Below are positions 13,851-26,800 of a stretch of DNA of 64,000 nt, one piece after another. Location: positions 7,130,001-7,194,000 of the forward strand of contig NC_135262.1 in the NCBI RefSeq assembly GCF_964204865.1, written 5' to 3'. Each line of letters opens with the position of its first letter. The first letter of the stretch is position 1. Source of the stretch: Styela clava (Eukaryota; Chordata; Ascidiacea; Stolidobranchia; Styelidae). The notes below the pieces were generated by a model. The model saw nothing but the letters and a program-made list of their open reading frames with translations. It did no database searches and was not told where the DNA came from. A program made the translations under genes and the position numbers.

Positions 13851-16800
13851 GCCCTGACTAGGCGTGTGCGTTATTTATTTTATATTTATTACTAAATTTC
13901 ATTTTGTACTTTTTCAAGAGCATAGGTAAATAATAAATAAAATGTCATTAAAATTATTGTTTGGTTATCCCATAGTAATATCCGCAATGCCAATGACATA
14001 ATGTAATGTACTTATTTTTTAACAGAACTAAAATAAGAACAAGATAGAGTTGATATCTTAATGAGTTCAATTTCGCGCGAGTGTCCGATTGGGTCCTTGA
14101 GTTCCAGAAGATAATTCCAACTCTTTAAAACATCTCAAGTATAACATGAAACCAATCAGATGTTCAAATTGATAGGTCGGATACGTTTAGGAAGTGGTAA
14201 TCTCAACATACACGAACTCAATCATGGCTTTGAAGTTAGCCATTGATTAGTAATCAGTAGTTTATGTTTCCACCATACATAATGTACACATTGAATTTTA
14301 TTATACTTCGTTTAAACTTGATCAAACGTAAATGCACATAGAAGCATGCTTTGGGTGTGATACATCTAAGATACACGTATATGTTGGTCCGGTGATGCGC
14401 TTCACCATTCGCTTTTAATAACCGGCAATAGACGAAGATGAATAGTCTGACTAATCGTCGTCGTTAGAATGACCTCATACAATTTTTTCTGAAATTTGCC
14501 TCCGTTAATTTTTAACATGCTTGGTTAAAGAAGGCTCGTGGATAAAATTGCTCTTTAAAGACGAAAAATGATCTTCAAACGATAAAGTCATTGTTTCCTC
14601 GGATAAAATCGTTGGAGTTTATCTAAACTCGATGCCGTCGGGGAATTTTGTTTACATTTATAAAAACAAAAGTCACCCACTCATCCGTTTTATTAATCTA
14701 AGACAGGAACCCAACTGGGTACGTACGTAAAATGAAGTCTTACCCCTGTTTGATATTTGATCCGCGCCTCGATAACGCCCCCTCAGTTGATTGGGACTTG
14801 AGGAAAACAATGACGCTCTAGGTGGGTTTATATCAGTGTATATTGTTACGATTTCGACGGTGAAATAGAATAAATTCTTGTTTCATTTAATCAGAGTTAT
14901 TTTTAATTTTTTGAGAAACGTGACCAAGTCTGGTCCATAGTTAGACCGCGTCTAATAGACGCGGCCTAGCTATGGCCAAGCTTTGGCAAAATATAAGTAC
15001 CGAGCATGCGATATGTGTTGTTTGTACACCTGCCTGATCACAATTGAAACAAAGCAAATGAAATCTAAGTAGCGTCTTGATTTGTGTTCGACTCGTGACG
15101 GCTTTTGATTTCGATTTTGTAAAGTGAATAGGTGACCGTTGGTTATGTAATTTCACAATATATAAATGGAAAGTGATGAATACAATCGGCATGTCTAAGA
15201 AACACTCATAGTTTGGTCAATGTACGAAGCGATGTTTGATTTGATTTGATGGGTGTTTGTTTGCAACGATGTGAATATTTTTTGATTACTGTACATCGGG
15301 AACACCAATTAAATTATCGGCATGAAGTGGCACTTCATTGTAACTCACCTAACAATATTGATTGAAACTATAACTAGCGATTTTAAAAACAAAATTCAAT
15401 CAGTTTAAATCATGTGTAATCTACTTGACGTTTACAAAATAATTCCACTACCGGTACAATGCCACAATTATGTTGAAATAACGCCAAATGCATACCAGCC
15501 GTGGTGCACAAATCTGACCATATATGTATATCGATTAAAATGAAAGAGGAATGTGCTTCCAAATATTAAACATATCGATTTCTAGTTACCTGAATTGAAC
15601 GGAAATAGGATTATTAATCAAATTATTGAAGAAATATGTCGTCACTCAAGATCATGATTAACATTCGTCATTCTGTGGTGGCAAAGCACTGTTTCTGAAA
15701 AGTACGTCAATATGGATATTCACGGCCAATGAATATCATATATACATATGGAAATTAAGATACAAATTAGTTGAGATAATACCCAAACTTTATAATATTC
15801 TGGACCGCAAGTAAAGCATTTTATGAGATTTTCTAATTGCTAGAGTTAGCATCAGGAAAAATTGTCATTCATCCGATCCAAGTAACAACACCAACCCCAA
15901 TTAATAAGTTACATTTTTATTCTCGGCTAAACGTTTTCACAAACAGTTATCACAAACTGAATTGAAACTAGTTTTCTGAAAAATTTCAACAGCAATCTTT
16001 TAAAACAAGGGCAAGTCATCTCAAGTCATTAATTTTTCGTAGCAAGTTTCGAATATTCATCATTGAGTTCCTAAGACAATGAATATGGCAGAATTATTTT
16101 GATGAGATAATATTATGTGGTATTGGAATACAGCGAAACATAAAATTAGTTTTACGTTTTCATTTTACAATTATGGAATGAAACGGCTTTCAGGTGGTTT
16201 AGTTAAATAGCTGATTTTGGTATTACAAACCCGAAATCAACATTTCATAAACAAGAATAAAATGATAAACAAAATCTAAATACATCAATTCCATCGATTT
16301 TATATAATACACGAGGCCCAGAAAACATTTCATCGCCGCTCCTTTTATTTCAGACGAATCTACGGGAGTGGCGAAAGATGCGATCGTCGAAGATCTAAAT
16401 ATTTTGGGTTAAACTATCTTGAAAGGGGATGCAAATTGCACCAAAAGGATGCTCTGAGTAGAATAGGTATCACACAATGGGAACATAATATTTTATATTA
16501 CATATTAGGTATATTACCCTTGCTTCACCCTAATTAGAAACACCATCAAAAGGTTAAATAACAAAGCATGCTCAACTGACGCCAATAAGAGGTTCGAACT
16601 CACACGGGTGATGTCGATTGACAATCATATTATGCCTATGATCTATATGGAGTTGATGAGTTTCTAGGTTCCAAATTATGACGTAAAATGTGGTAGACAT
16701 CTAACTTGGCATTGAATTTTCAAAATATTTATAGCAAACGATGAAATAAAGCCGCCATGTAGTACGTGTTTCAATTTTACTCAATACGCGCTAAAATACC

Positions 16801-18892
16801 AGAATTAACGAGCATTTTAATTAATGATTGACGGATAATTGTTCGAAAAGCCCTCCAGAAACCACTTGAAGTGGACAAAATTCCATATAATTGAGAATGT
16901 ATAGTGATTTAATGGTTAAAAATTTGACCTGAATTGATGTAATATCGCGTAGATGACTCACGAGTTGGATTATTAAAATATTTCATTGGCAAATGGTTCG
17001 ATGGAGAAACAGGAATTCAAACCATACCCCAAAACATCCAAGTGCTTTGAATAGTTAACTACTGTAATTTTGAATTAGAATTTCTATATCAAATCGAAAA
17101 AAAAACAGGACCTATACAATCATTGCAAAAATCATATACATAAACGAAAATGCTAGTATATTACATAAAAATTCAAATAAATTTGTACGATTCGTAAATT
17201 TGTTCTGGGGTTACGAAAAGCCAAGTTGGGAAAAAATTTGTCTTGAGGAATATAGTAATATTGGTTGAGAATGATTAACATATGTATGCACATATATTTA
17301 TCGCGTCATATTACTTTCTTTAAAAAATGTCAAGATTATGAAGTAAGATACAAAGGCGCGGGAAAATACTATCTCTAAATGGACTCAAATGAACAAAACC
17401 ATAGACAAGGGCTCTTCAGAGAGCACACAACTATAGCACTCGCCAGCGAAGGAGAGATATGAAGTTGCCACTTCCGAGTTAAGTACCATTTCGTATTATA
17501 AGTAAAATATTTCAGTGAGATGAGCCCTTTACATCGCTCCGAAATCAACAGTACGGTAGTAGTACGGTTAAGTACTCTCGTTGCATAAACCACGCCTTAA
17601 ACGCGTCATTTATTCATTGAACAAACTCGTTTGGACGTGCAAATCCATACAATGTTGACTATTTCACGAGGCAACACATTAGTTAACATTTGGACATCAC
17701 AAGATATAATCCAGGCCCTCTCAAAATGCCCGTTCCGATTCCAGAATCTCTTGTGAAGAGGGTATAATCGTTGTATGGCCAAATACTTGTTAATAAAATT
17801 AGATATGGCTCCGACCACTCGATCACATACAAATACAACAAGTTTGTGGTAACACTATAAAATAATCAATGCTATTCTCAATTTATCAATGAATTGATGG
17901 GCCAACACCCACATTAGGTGTGGCAATATTATTATTGGACACCATGTTTTGTGTGGTTTGTTCAATACATTTTGTACTATGAATGATAAATTATTGTATA
18001 TAACGTTAATATTTGTCTTCTGAGTTCCATTAGTTGTATTTCTTAAAATGAACAGCATTTGTGAATTAGCATATTTTATTACACATAAAAAGGGTAAATT
18101 AAATATATATTGTTATAAATTGGGAGATTCTCCGAAAATATTCAAGCCAAATTATATAGATTTTGAAAAAGAAGCAGAAAAATGATCCGAAACGTTGTGC
18201 TAATTAAACCCCTCTAATGAATATAAGACCTAAAAATTGAAATTTGTTAGATGTTAAAAATTACAACGGCATTAATCGTCAAAATAAGTTTCAAAGGTGT
18301 TTTGGAAAGAATTGAACAAGAATGTTAGATAAAATTGTGATTTACTCTTGAGATCTGTCGTGCCAAATCGGGATGGCAGAATGAAATTATTTCCAAATTA
18401 CGGTTTTTGCGTGAGTCTTACGTATCAATATGACTCTTATTGGAATTCATAGCCTGTTATTATGCGTTGAATTTCTAAAAAATCGTTATCAACTTAAAGC
18501 GTTTACATAACTTCAGGCATAGGTTACGTCAGTGTCACATATAAAGAAATCGATTGAACGAATCACTTCCTAATAAGGAAATAATAGGACTTTATTATCA
18601 TAACTACACGTTGGTAAATAAACAGACGCGACAGAGATAATAGGTCTGGTGGAAACCTTCCCGAAAAAAATATTTGTAAGTTGCTTTGTACCTCATTCTC
18701 AACAATGTTATGACGTTTAAATGTTGGTATGTTTTTGTTTGGCCTTCCAACTTTATTAGCATATGAGCGATGAACAACTATTCTGATTCTGGTTCAGATA
18801 TTTGATATCAAAGTACATTTTGGAAACATTAAGAAAGCTATAGATCGAGTAACAACTACCCCAAAAAAAGATACACCTATTTTAGTACTCCA
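13851..18892. other. Gene-poor intergenic DNA
   Basis: Only short, stop-rich reading frames without recognisable domains. Holds the palindrome at 14935-14975 and one TACCGGTA at 15449. A GGTTCGAACTC at about 16593 looks like a Pol III B box, but I could not build a tRNA or SINE around it. Confidence 0.6.
14935..14975. repeat. 41-base near-perfect palindrome
   Basis: Left arm CCATAGTTAGACCGCGTCTA, one central base, then the complementary arm TAGACGCGGCCTAGCTATGG: 20-base arms with two mismatches. Weaker complementarity extends outward to about 14923 and 14985. It stands out from AT-rich surroundings by its CCGCGTC core. It could be a foldback remnant or form a cruciform; no gene is near. Confidence 0.7.
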
Positions 18893-19091
18893 TTAGTGTG
18901 TGTACCAGGTTAGGCCATAATTTTATTCTGATTTTCCTCATTTTAGTTCTATTACGAGTTCGGGGACTGTCTGTGTTAGCCAGGTGAATATACCCCCCGC
19001 CCATAGGCTTCCGTCCATGTACACAACTCATGTAAAGTAGGCGAACAAAATAAGTTACCTCCATATTGGTACACACACTTTTGGAGCGCCC
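18893..19091. mobile_element. Local TIR family (GGTACTCC-type MITE), copy A
   Basis: About 200 bases ending in TACTCCATTAGTGTGTGTAC on the left and, inverted, CGCTCCAAAAGTGTGTGTAC on the right. The interior is closely similar to the copies at 47646-47849 and 60335-60549, for example ATGTAAAGTAGGCGAACAAA and GTTACCTCCATATTGGTAC. Target duplication is not clear here (CCTATTTT versus CCCTTTTT). Confidence 0.75.
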
Positions 19092-20433
19092 CTTTTTCTA
19101 CTCACTATAATTAACTACAAATTTCGCATTGTATTATAGAGCATTATAACTAAAATTACATTTGTTTACCAAATTTTTATTGTAAATTCAAGCATATATT
19201 GTTACCGATAAAATTGGCTTAAAATGGTCCATATTTTACTCGAGCGCTGAAGATCATATATTGTTATGGTGTCGTGCATATTACTCAAATATATCATATC
19301 ATTCTAGTAGTATTGGCCGGAATTGAGTTTTATAAATTTTCCAGTAAATTGTTGCAAAAACTGATATTTTTCATTGTGCAAAGCTGTATTTACACTGAAT
19401 TTTGTCACTGACGCTTTTTTTTTGGCCCATGTGATAAATTTACATTAATAATATCGCAACCGCATTTTATGGTTTGTTTACCGTCTCACGAAAGAATATA
19501 AAACTGTCTGTGACGTCATTGACGAAAATTGATGCAGGATATTTTTTGCATGGTGAAACGGAAACCGCTTTTTATAATTAGATTTAAGGCATTGTCGTCA
19601 TTGGCGAAAACCCGATATCCGTTGAATGATACTAGAAAGGGAAATTTTACCCGGGAATACTGTGGACGAAGCTTGGGTTGGCTGAGAGTAATAAATTCAT
19701 GTCGGTAAACTTCTCAATGGGTCTGCATTTGTGTTGAACGGTATTTCAATGACTTGACCGCATAATAGGGCTGTACGAAATTCCGATAATAATATGTAAA
19801 ATGAATCATATCTAATATATTTCAGGTGGAAAAACTGTCGATAAAATACGTGACTACCAATTGCTTTTAGTTTGTTAAAATCGTCATATTAATCAGAATT
19901 CAATCGTTTTCCTGGCTATTCGTGCTTCATCTTGGCCAACACTATCAAGAGTTCTCCATCTTCATTGCATTGATTACGCCAGTACAAAAGTAAAACTAGC
20001 TTCGATAGTTTAGGTTTGACTCTAGAGGCCAATAAGCATACTTATTACAAAGCAAGACTGCAAAAAATTTTTTAATACCCGATGCAATTTTATTTAAACC
20101 CGGTACTACTTTATACTATGTGCAGGTATAAATATAACAGTGTGATTCTGTTTCCATTTCACCAAATTCCGGGATAGGCTGATAATCTCGTACCGGAAAA
20201 ACCTTACTTAAGATTTAACTATAATGATAATCTGGTAATTCTGCCCACTTAGTTTACAGGAAATCTCAACGACTTGGTTGATTACCGTTCGATTACCATG
20301 CTATTCTGAAATCCACAAGATCAGAATTGAAAAAGTCAATTTCCGACCACAGGACTCTGACTACTCAAGTATTCAAGCGGATCAATGCCAAAATTTGAAA
20401 ATAAATTATTTTGTTACTTTTGACTATCTATAC
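19092..20433. other. Intergenic, no feature recognised
   Basis: AT-rich. One exact TGACGTCA at 19511. No coding signal. Confidence 0.55.
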
Positions 20434-20905
20434 CAGGGGTCGGCAACCTACGGACCGCGGCCGGATCCGGCCCGCGGAGCCATGGAATCTGGCCCGCGAC
20501 GCTTCGCTGAATTATAGTAACAAAGCAGCTGTTTTGACGATTATATTCTTTATGTAACAGAATTTATTGTGGGACATGTTTAGAGACACTAAATTATATT
20601 ATAACCTAACAAGTATATAATCCACAATTACTCGTTTAATGAGCCTATAATGTAATTATAATTAGACAAATGGCAACAAAACGAGGAAAAGATGATGATG
20701 CTAAGTGCAAATGGTATAACGGCGCAGAAAATATTCAAATAGTCAAACTTCGCGCACTGCTTAAAATTTAACTTCTGATCTGTGTGAAAAAATGTGATTC
20801 ATCAGCCGCCCGTTCGGTTTTTAACTTTCTAAAAATATGTGCGGCCGCCAATGACTTACAACCTTAAATTTGGGCCCGCGAGTGACGAGAGGTTGCCGAC
20901 CCCTG
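20434..20905. mobile_element. Non-autonomous hAT element (472 bp)
   Basis: Terminal inverted repeats CAGGGGTCGGCAACCT and, inverted, CAGGGGTCGGCAACCT, a hAT terminus common in animals. Flanks ATCTATAC (20426-20433) and ATCTATAT (20906-20913) match at 7 of 8 positions. Inside, an ATG at about 20671 opens a short Lys/Asp-rich frame starting MATKRGKDDD, which resembles the start of a hAT transposase, but it soon stops. A related copy is at 23142-23555. Confidence 0.85.
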
Positions 20906-23141
20906 ATCTATATCTTTGAAAAAATGGAATTGTCAACAGCATTGGCTGAGTTCTCAAATCTTTCTCAAAGGTTTCCATTGTGAGTCCACAATTTAGGGTG
21001 TGACCATTATTCAATCGTTATGATACTTGTAGATTAGCATTAGTAAAATATTTGCCACGTCAATTAGTATTTTGACGGGAATACGTAATGTGTATATAAG
21101 TACCTTAATGAATTACCATCATAACGCAGTGCGTGGACAAATATGAAACGCGTCTAAATGATGGTTTATCATTGGTACATGCTTGTTGAATCCGTATAAA
21201 TACCACAGTGTTGTAAGAATTTGTAAGCACACAATGAAATACGAATAGTCAATATGTTTTATCACGTTCAGATAATGGGAGCCAAGCCCATGTCGGCATG
21301 GGCACGTTGGTGGGGTGATTTTTCGGGAAAAGTCAGACAAAAGTTTGCTCAAAATAATGGGAAGTGGAACTAAGACTGTTTGTTTTCAAGATACCAAACA
21401 TAAATCGCTCTGTTATGTGAGTGTGTGGTAAGTTACTGGATGTGTAAGATAAAATTCACCTGGCCAATTTATAAACATTGATGAATAATTTTCTATTTAA
21501 CCCTCAAAGGCGGGATAAATATTCTAGATATATGAAAATGAATGTCCCAGCGGTATTTGGTACGACGATAAAAATATGGACGAAAATTTAATCCAGCATA
21601 GAAATTCCATAACCAGCATTCATTATCAATGTCAAACTAGCTTTGAGTGAATTTTAAACGAATGTGAATAATGACTATCAGAACACTGATTAAACACAGA
21701 TGCTTACTTCTTTCTGATGAAGTAACCGAGCTTAAGCTCAATTTTCTCCCTCTGTGGTATTCGCTAATGGCATTCCTCCCGCGGGCTAATTGCCCACCGC
21801 TACCGGTAGCCGTAAACTGCTTATTAAGCCTGAAGACTGCAACGATCGTTTCATTCTGCCGAGCGTGATGTGCAGATAAAATGAACTTGAAGTCTTATTT
21901 ATCATGGTTGGCGGGATACAATTTTCCTGACAATATTTTGTTCCGTAATTTGCTACCAAACGTCGAGGACAAAATAAACAAAGTTTTGCCTCGGGCTTTC
22001 GATAAGTTGACGACTTCCTGGAGGCAGACACACGGCAAAAGTATCCTAATGAGATAGAACTGATTCCAATATAAACATGCAATTCATGTATCAAGATGTA
22101 CCGTTATATCAATATCCGCCGTTTTATTAATAACGGAAAATTTGAGACCTAAAATGGCCGAACGTCACAAATTTCAAGAAGCCAACAAGGTCTCAACCAG
22201 AAAATTATTTGAATAAATAAATATGTTCTTGGAAGCTTGAAGTATGGCGACTTGATTAAAATAATGATGTTTTCAAAATATCTATCACTCTGAAGTATAA
22301 TAATCAGCCTATTATGACAACAACGGAATGTGAAGAACGAAAATATTCTGTATTGATACAGATAACAAATATACTATTTTGTACTTGACATCGAGTTTCA
22401 AACCTGAAAATCAATTTTTAAGTAAATTTAAAATTATTCTTTTTGCCATAAAATCTTTGACTTACATGGCGAAGCACTGTAGATTATTCGAACTTAGCTA
22501 GGCTCCAGAACAATGTTTATCTAGGCGAGCGTCATTTCTAATATTATCACGAGGATTACAAGTTAAACAAACTAAAGATAGACCAAGTCACCATATGAAG
22601 AATGTCTCGACTGTATGGGGCTGACGTCACCCCAAACAATGAGACACGAGATGCCGCAGCTTTTGATCGAGAATTTTACGCCTTGCGGGACACAGCTGAT
22701 TGATGTTAGGTTACTCGAAATATCTTTTTCATAACGAAAATATTGCAAATATATTTATTTTTTGTATATATCAGTTTTATTTTGACAAGTCGGATTAAAC
22801 AAATGTATCCCGAAATATCTAAGGTTTAGATTGACATAGCTGACATTTCGCAAGCACGGAATATAGAAGACATCTGTATATAGAGTACAGACACAGTCAG
22901 CTGGTGTTAAACTGATCCCGGCAATTTTGATAAAATTCGAAAGAGAATATTGAATACTGAGATCTGCTTAGAGCTCGTCGACGCATGCCTGTTTAAGTTG
23001 TTACAATTTTCTATTTTTAGCTTACGCCATTGTCCAACTCTTGAACTTTTCGCTAATAGACCAGATTAGCTCGCTTCCCACTTGCAAAACAAATTTCTCT
23101 ATGATTAAGTGAATTCACCCGCTTAGTTCCTTCGCGTAGAC
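20906..23141. other. Intergenic, no gene recognised
   Basis: AT-rich sequence with short random frames. One TACCGGTA (21801) and one TGACGTCA (22622). Confidence 0.55.
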
Positions 23142-23555
23142 CGGATCCGGCCCGCGACGTTTTACTGTACTATAGTAACAAAACAGCTATTTTGGCGATT
23201 ATATTCGCTATACGTAAGAGAATTTATTATGAGACACGTGTGGACTAAATTATCCTATAACCCAACAAGTATAAAACTCACAATTCCTCGTTTAATGAGC
23301 TTATAATTTAAATATAATCAGACAAATGGCAACAAAATGCAGAAAAGTTGATGCTAAGTGCAAAGGCTTCAATGACGCAGAAAATATTCAAATAGTCAGT
23401 CTTCGCGCGCTGCTTAAAATTTAACTCCTGATCTGTGTGAAAAAAATGTGATTCATCGGCCATCCGTTCGGTTTTCTAACTTTCTAAAATTATGTGCGGC
23501 CCGCCAATGACTTGCAACCTTCAATTTTGGCCCGCGAGCGACAAAAGGTTGCCTG
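23142..23555. mobile_element. Second copy of the 20434 hAT element, ends lost
   Basis: Sequence runs parallel to 20434-20905 (CGGATCCGGCCCGC start, TTTAATGAGCTTATAAT middle, ATGGCAACAAAA, CCCGCGAG and AGGTTGCC end) with many substitutions. The CAGGGGTCGGCAACC tips are missing on both sides. The piece is nevertheless bordered by GCGTAGAC at 23134-23141 and 23556-23563. Confidence 0.8.
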
Positions 23556-23561
23556 GCGTAG

Positions 23562-23860
23562 ACAGTAATTCTCAAACTTTCGTGATCAGTGGCCCCAATC
23601 CAAAGGCTCTCAAGAACCATGGCCATGTGCTCTTTTATATAAAAAGGCTTTTATTCCTTTAACGCGTTTCAACAGTTTATATATGCGCCATGTTCAATAG
23701 TAAAAAAGCCAACAAACGAATTATTGCATTACAGTCAAAGAATTCAACAAATCACCGCCAATTTACTTTAAATTCAGGTATCCATCGCGAATGGTTCCCA
23801 GTAGAGGCCTTTGCTCATGGCGTCAAGGGCCATAGAACAAGATCAACGTAATATCTGCTG
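23562..23860 (+). mobile_element. hAT-like repeat related to 8885-9140
   Basis: Starts CAGTAATTCTCAAACTTTCG, a CAGTGxTTCTCAA-type hAT tip, followed by GTGGCCCC. Shares TTTACTTTAAATTC and ATCGCGAATGG blocks with 8885-9140. It directly abuts the eroded hAT copy before it. The right end is not resolved. Confidence 0.45.
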
Positions 23861-26800
23861 TTACGTGCAAGTGGAACTATCCTATCGAGAACTTGCAATA
23901 CTCTACGTAACCAGACTCCAGGCACTTCACAACAAAAAAGAGATTTTTTTACCTTTTCACATTTTTTATTTAAGAATAATATTAATAATAATAAACATCC
24001 CAATTCGATGAAACGTGTCAAGCACAAAATATAACAATGATATCGATAATAATATTTAATAATAACTATGATCAAAGAAAAACATGAAACAAAAAAAAAA
24101 TATAAAAATACGGCAAATAAAATTGACTATTTCACAAAGTAAATTGCACATGATATCCCATCAGAAAATGCTCAATTCTAAAATCTGGCTTCCAATATTT
24201 TCAGTTTAGTCTGAAGCTTTGCAAACTAACATTTTCAAGAGGGCTATTTGCTAATTTGCCGAATGTCGAGGATGGGTGAAACACCAAAGGCCTCGCACAA
24301 AGCTTACGAAACTGAAAAAAAAAAAAAAAACTGGTCGAGGAGACTGCGATTGGAAACTATTTTGGGAGATAAGCTATCCAGTTACCTTGACGTCTTTATG
24401 TTGATGGGCGCGCATGTTTACCAAGCCTTTTCTGATGGGAATGATAAAACTTTACAGCAAGCAACCGAACTGAAGTCTAATGAGTGGAATAACCAAAATA
24501 TATGTGGTCTAGAAATACGCCCACAACCAAAAATTTTCAGACTATCCCCAAAGTCTTGCCACATCCAGAAACAAAAAAGAATAAAATCACAGTTATGGGC
24601 ATGCCTAAAACCTCAAAATTTAATAGGGCTTAAAACCCTAAAATCTACAAGGTCAAGTCAAAGTCAACCCAATAAATCATTGGCTTGGGGGTTTTCCAGT
24701 AAAATGAGCTTCAGTTTCAGTTCAAAATATTGAAATCAAATTAAATTTGACACTAAGATAACCCAACGGCCACTTGACTTACAAGGGACAAAGGGTAAAT
24801 TCCATATTATAACATATGCCTTCATATTTATATAATCTTATTATAAAAAACTTTCATCATAATAAGATAGATATGCCACTGTCATACAGGCCATCAATGG
24901 TCTGGATTTATGGTGTGATGACATAATGACCTCTAGTGTTATAGATTGAATCAATAATCATATTAAACGTAATGGCATAAGTGAAGTGGCATTAGAAAGG
25001 GGAATTCACACAGGTCAACATGAAGGTGACGGCCACCAAAGAATATATTATATTACTCATCCTCATCCAGATATCCCACTATTTTAGTTACCATTTTAAT
25101 ACCTAAAATTATTTTATATATAGTTGAAATTGAAAAAATTGGCTGTAAAATTATGCTTTTAAAAAGAACCCATAAAAACCAGGTTAGACAATTTGGCTTA
25201 TTATGCCCATATATCAAAGACACAATACCAAACAGCGGCAATTTTTATTGAATCATGTCCGTGACTGACATACATAAATCATGCACCATATGTAAGTTTT
25301 AACATGTCCATGTCGAAACCAACTTGTAACCGAATTTTACTGAATCAACAGCGCTTGACACTAACAATAGAGTCACTCTGACATAAAAACTAATTATACC
25401 ATAGAACACATTGAAAAATGTGCACCTATAAAATCAAAGCTGGCAGTGGAATCTTAGACATATTATTGGATTGGATATTACAACCCTTTCAATTACAAAC
25501 ATTGGTATATTTTACAGTTGTAGAACAACAAATCTTAATGGCTTTCGCGCAAATTGAACAAATTTGAAACTAGATCTTTCGTGAGAAATATGAAACTTTT
25601 AAGCCTGATTCATACTTGGCATAGATAATAATCACAATCAAAATATCTGCGCCTAAACAAAACCACTGTGTTTATTCAATCCAACCACTGCTAGGAATTT
25701 GGTAATGATGTCATACAATGGTACTTGAGTGTGGTAACATAACAAAATCACTCGGTATCTCTGCGTCGTCGTTACTAAGGATGGTGGTTTAAAAAGAGTT
25801 TTTTGAATTTGAAACTAGCATCACGAAACTACAAAAAATAGGCTTGGTTACAGAATTTAAAAATTTCGAGGCATCTTCGCATTGGATTTGAAACTCAACA
25901 ATCAAACTGTATTCTTACATAGGATTCGAACAGCAAATGACCAACAGCAATGATACAGAAAGATAGATAATTTACGGTAGGTGTGTTACCATGGAATATT
26001 TTTGTGATTAAACTATCGTACTTTTGTTATTCGTATTCTAAAATTTGTCATATGCCATTTTATATATGGGGATTGGAATATAGTAAACTACAAATTTTGA
26101 TAACATCCATTATTTCAAAATATCAATTTCATCCCAGTAAAGTTTATTAAAAATGAAAATTTTTTATTGAAAATACCGATCTCACCACATTCACTCTTTA
26201 TTTTGCATTCCTCACCTACCAGCATATACCGGTAATCATAATATATCAAAAAAGGAGTATTTAAAATAAAATATGCGAGAAATTTTAAAATTTTGTGGGA
26301 AAAAAAACAATGAGGTACCAACTTAATCACTGATCAAGGCAGTAATGCAAAACAGCCAGAATTTGAAAAAAAATTAATATGAGAACAGGTGGATAATTAT
26401 ACATTAAAGAACTTTGTGCAAATCACAAAAAAACAACTGTACTTTAAAATTTCATAATTACCATGTAGTGTATATTCAATCCTATAATGAACGAGGGTCC
26501 AATTAGCTACTAGCATGCCTTTCCGACAGAAATAGATAATCTTGAAGTGCCCATTAACCATCATGAATTACACCTTTTAAGTTTTGAGATTCAAGATTGG
26601 CAACTGAAATTTGGTCTCATTATTAACTTTTTATACAATGTCCATCAAATTTCAGTTCATGTCATTTCTAAAATATTTGAAATGAGATAGTATTTTTATA
26701 TTTTATTTTAATCAGAAAGGGGAAACTCGATATTAAAATCCTCGAAAAATCAAAATTCGAAAATTAAAAAAGAATGGTATTTTATTGTGTGCAATTTGAT

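Noticed and set aside
24248-24733. 161-codon plus-strand frame
   Set aside because: Lys- and Ser-rich, runs through a poly(A) tract, no domain or splice support; likely chance in repeat-like DNA.
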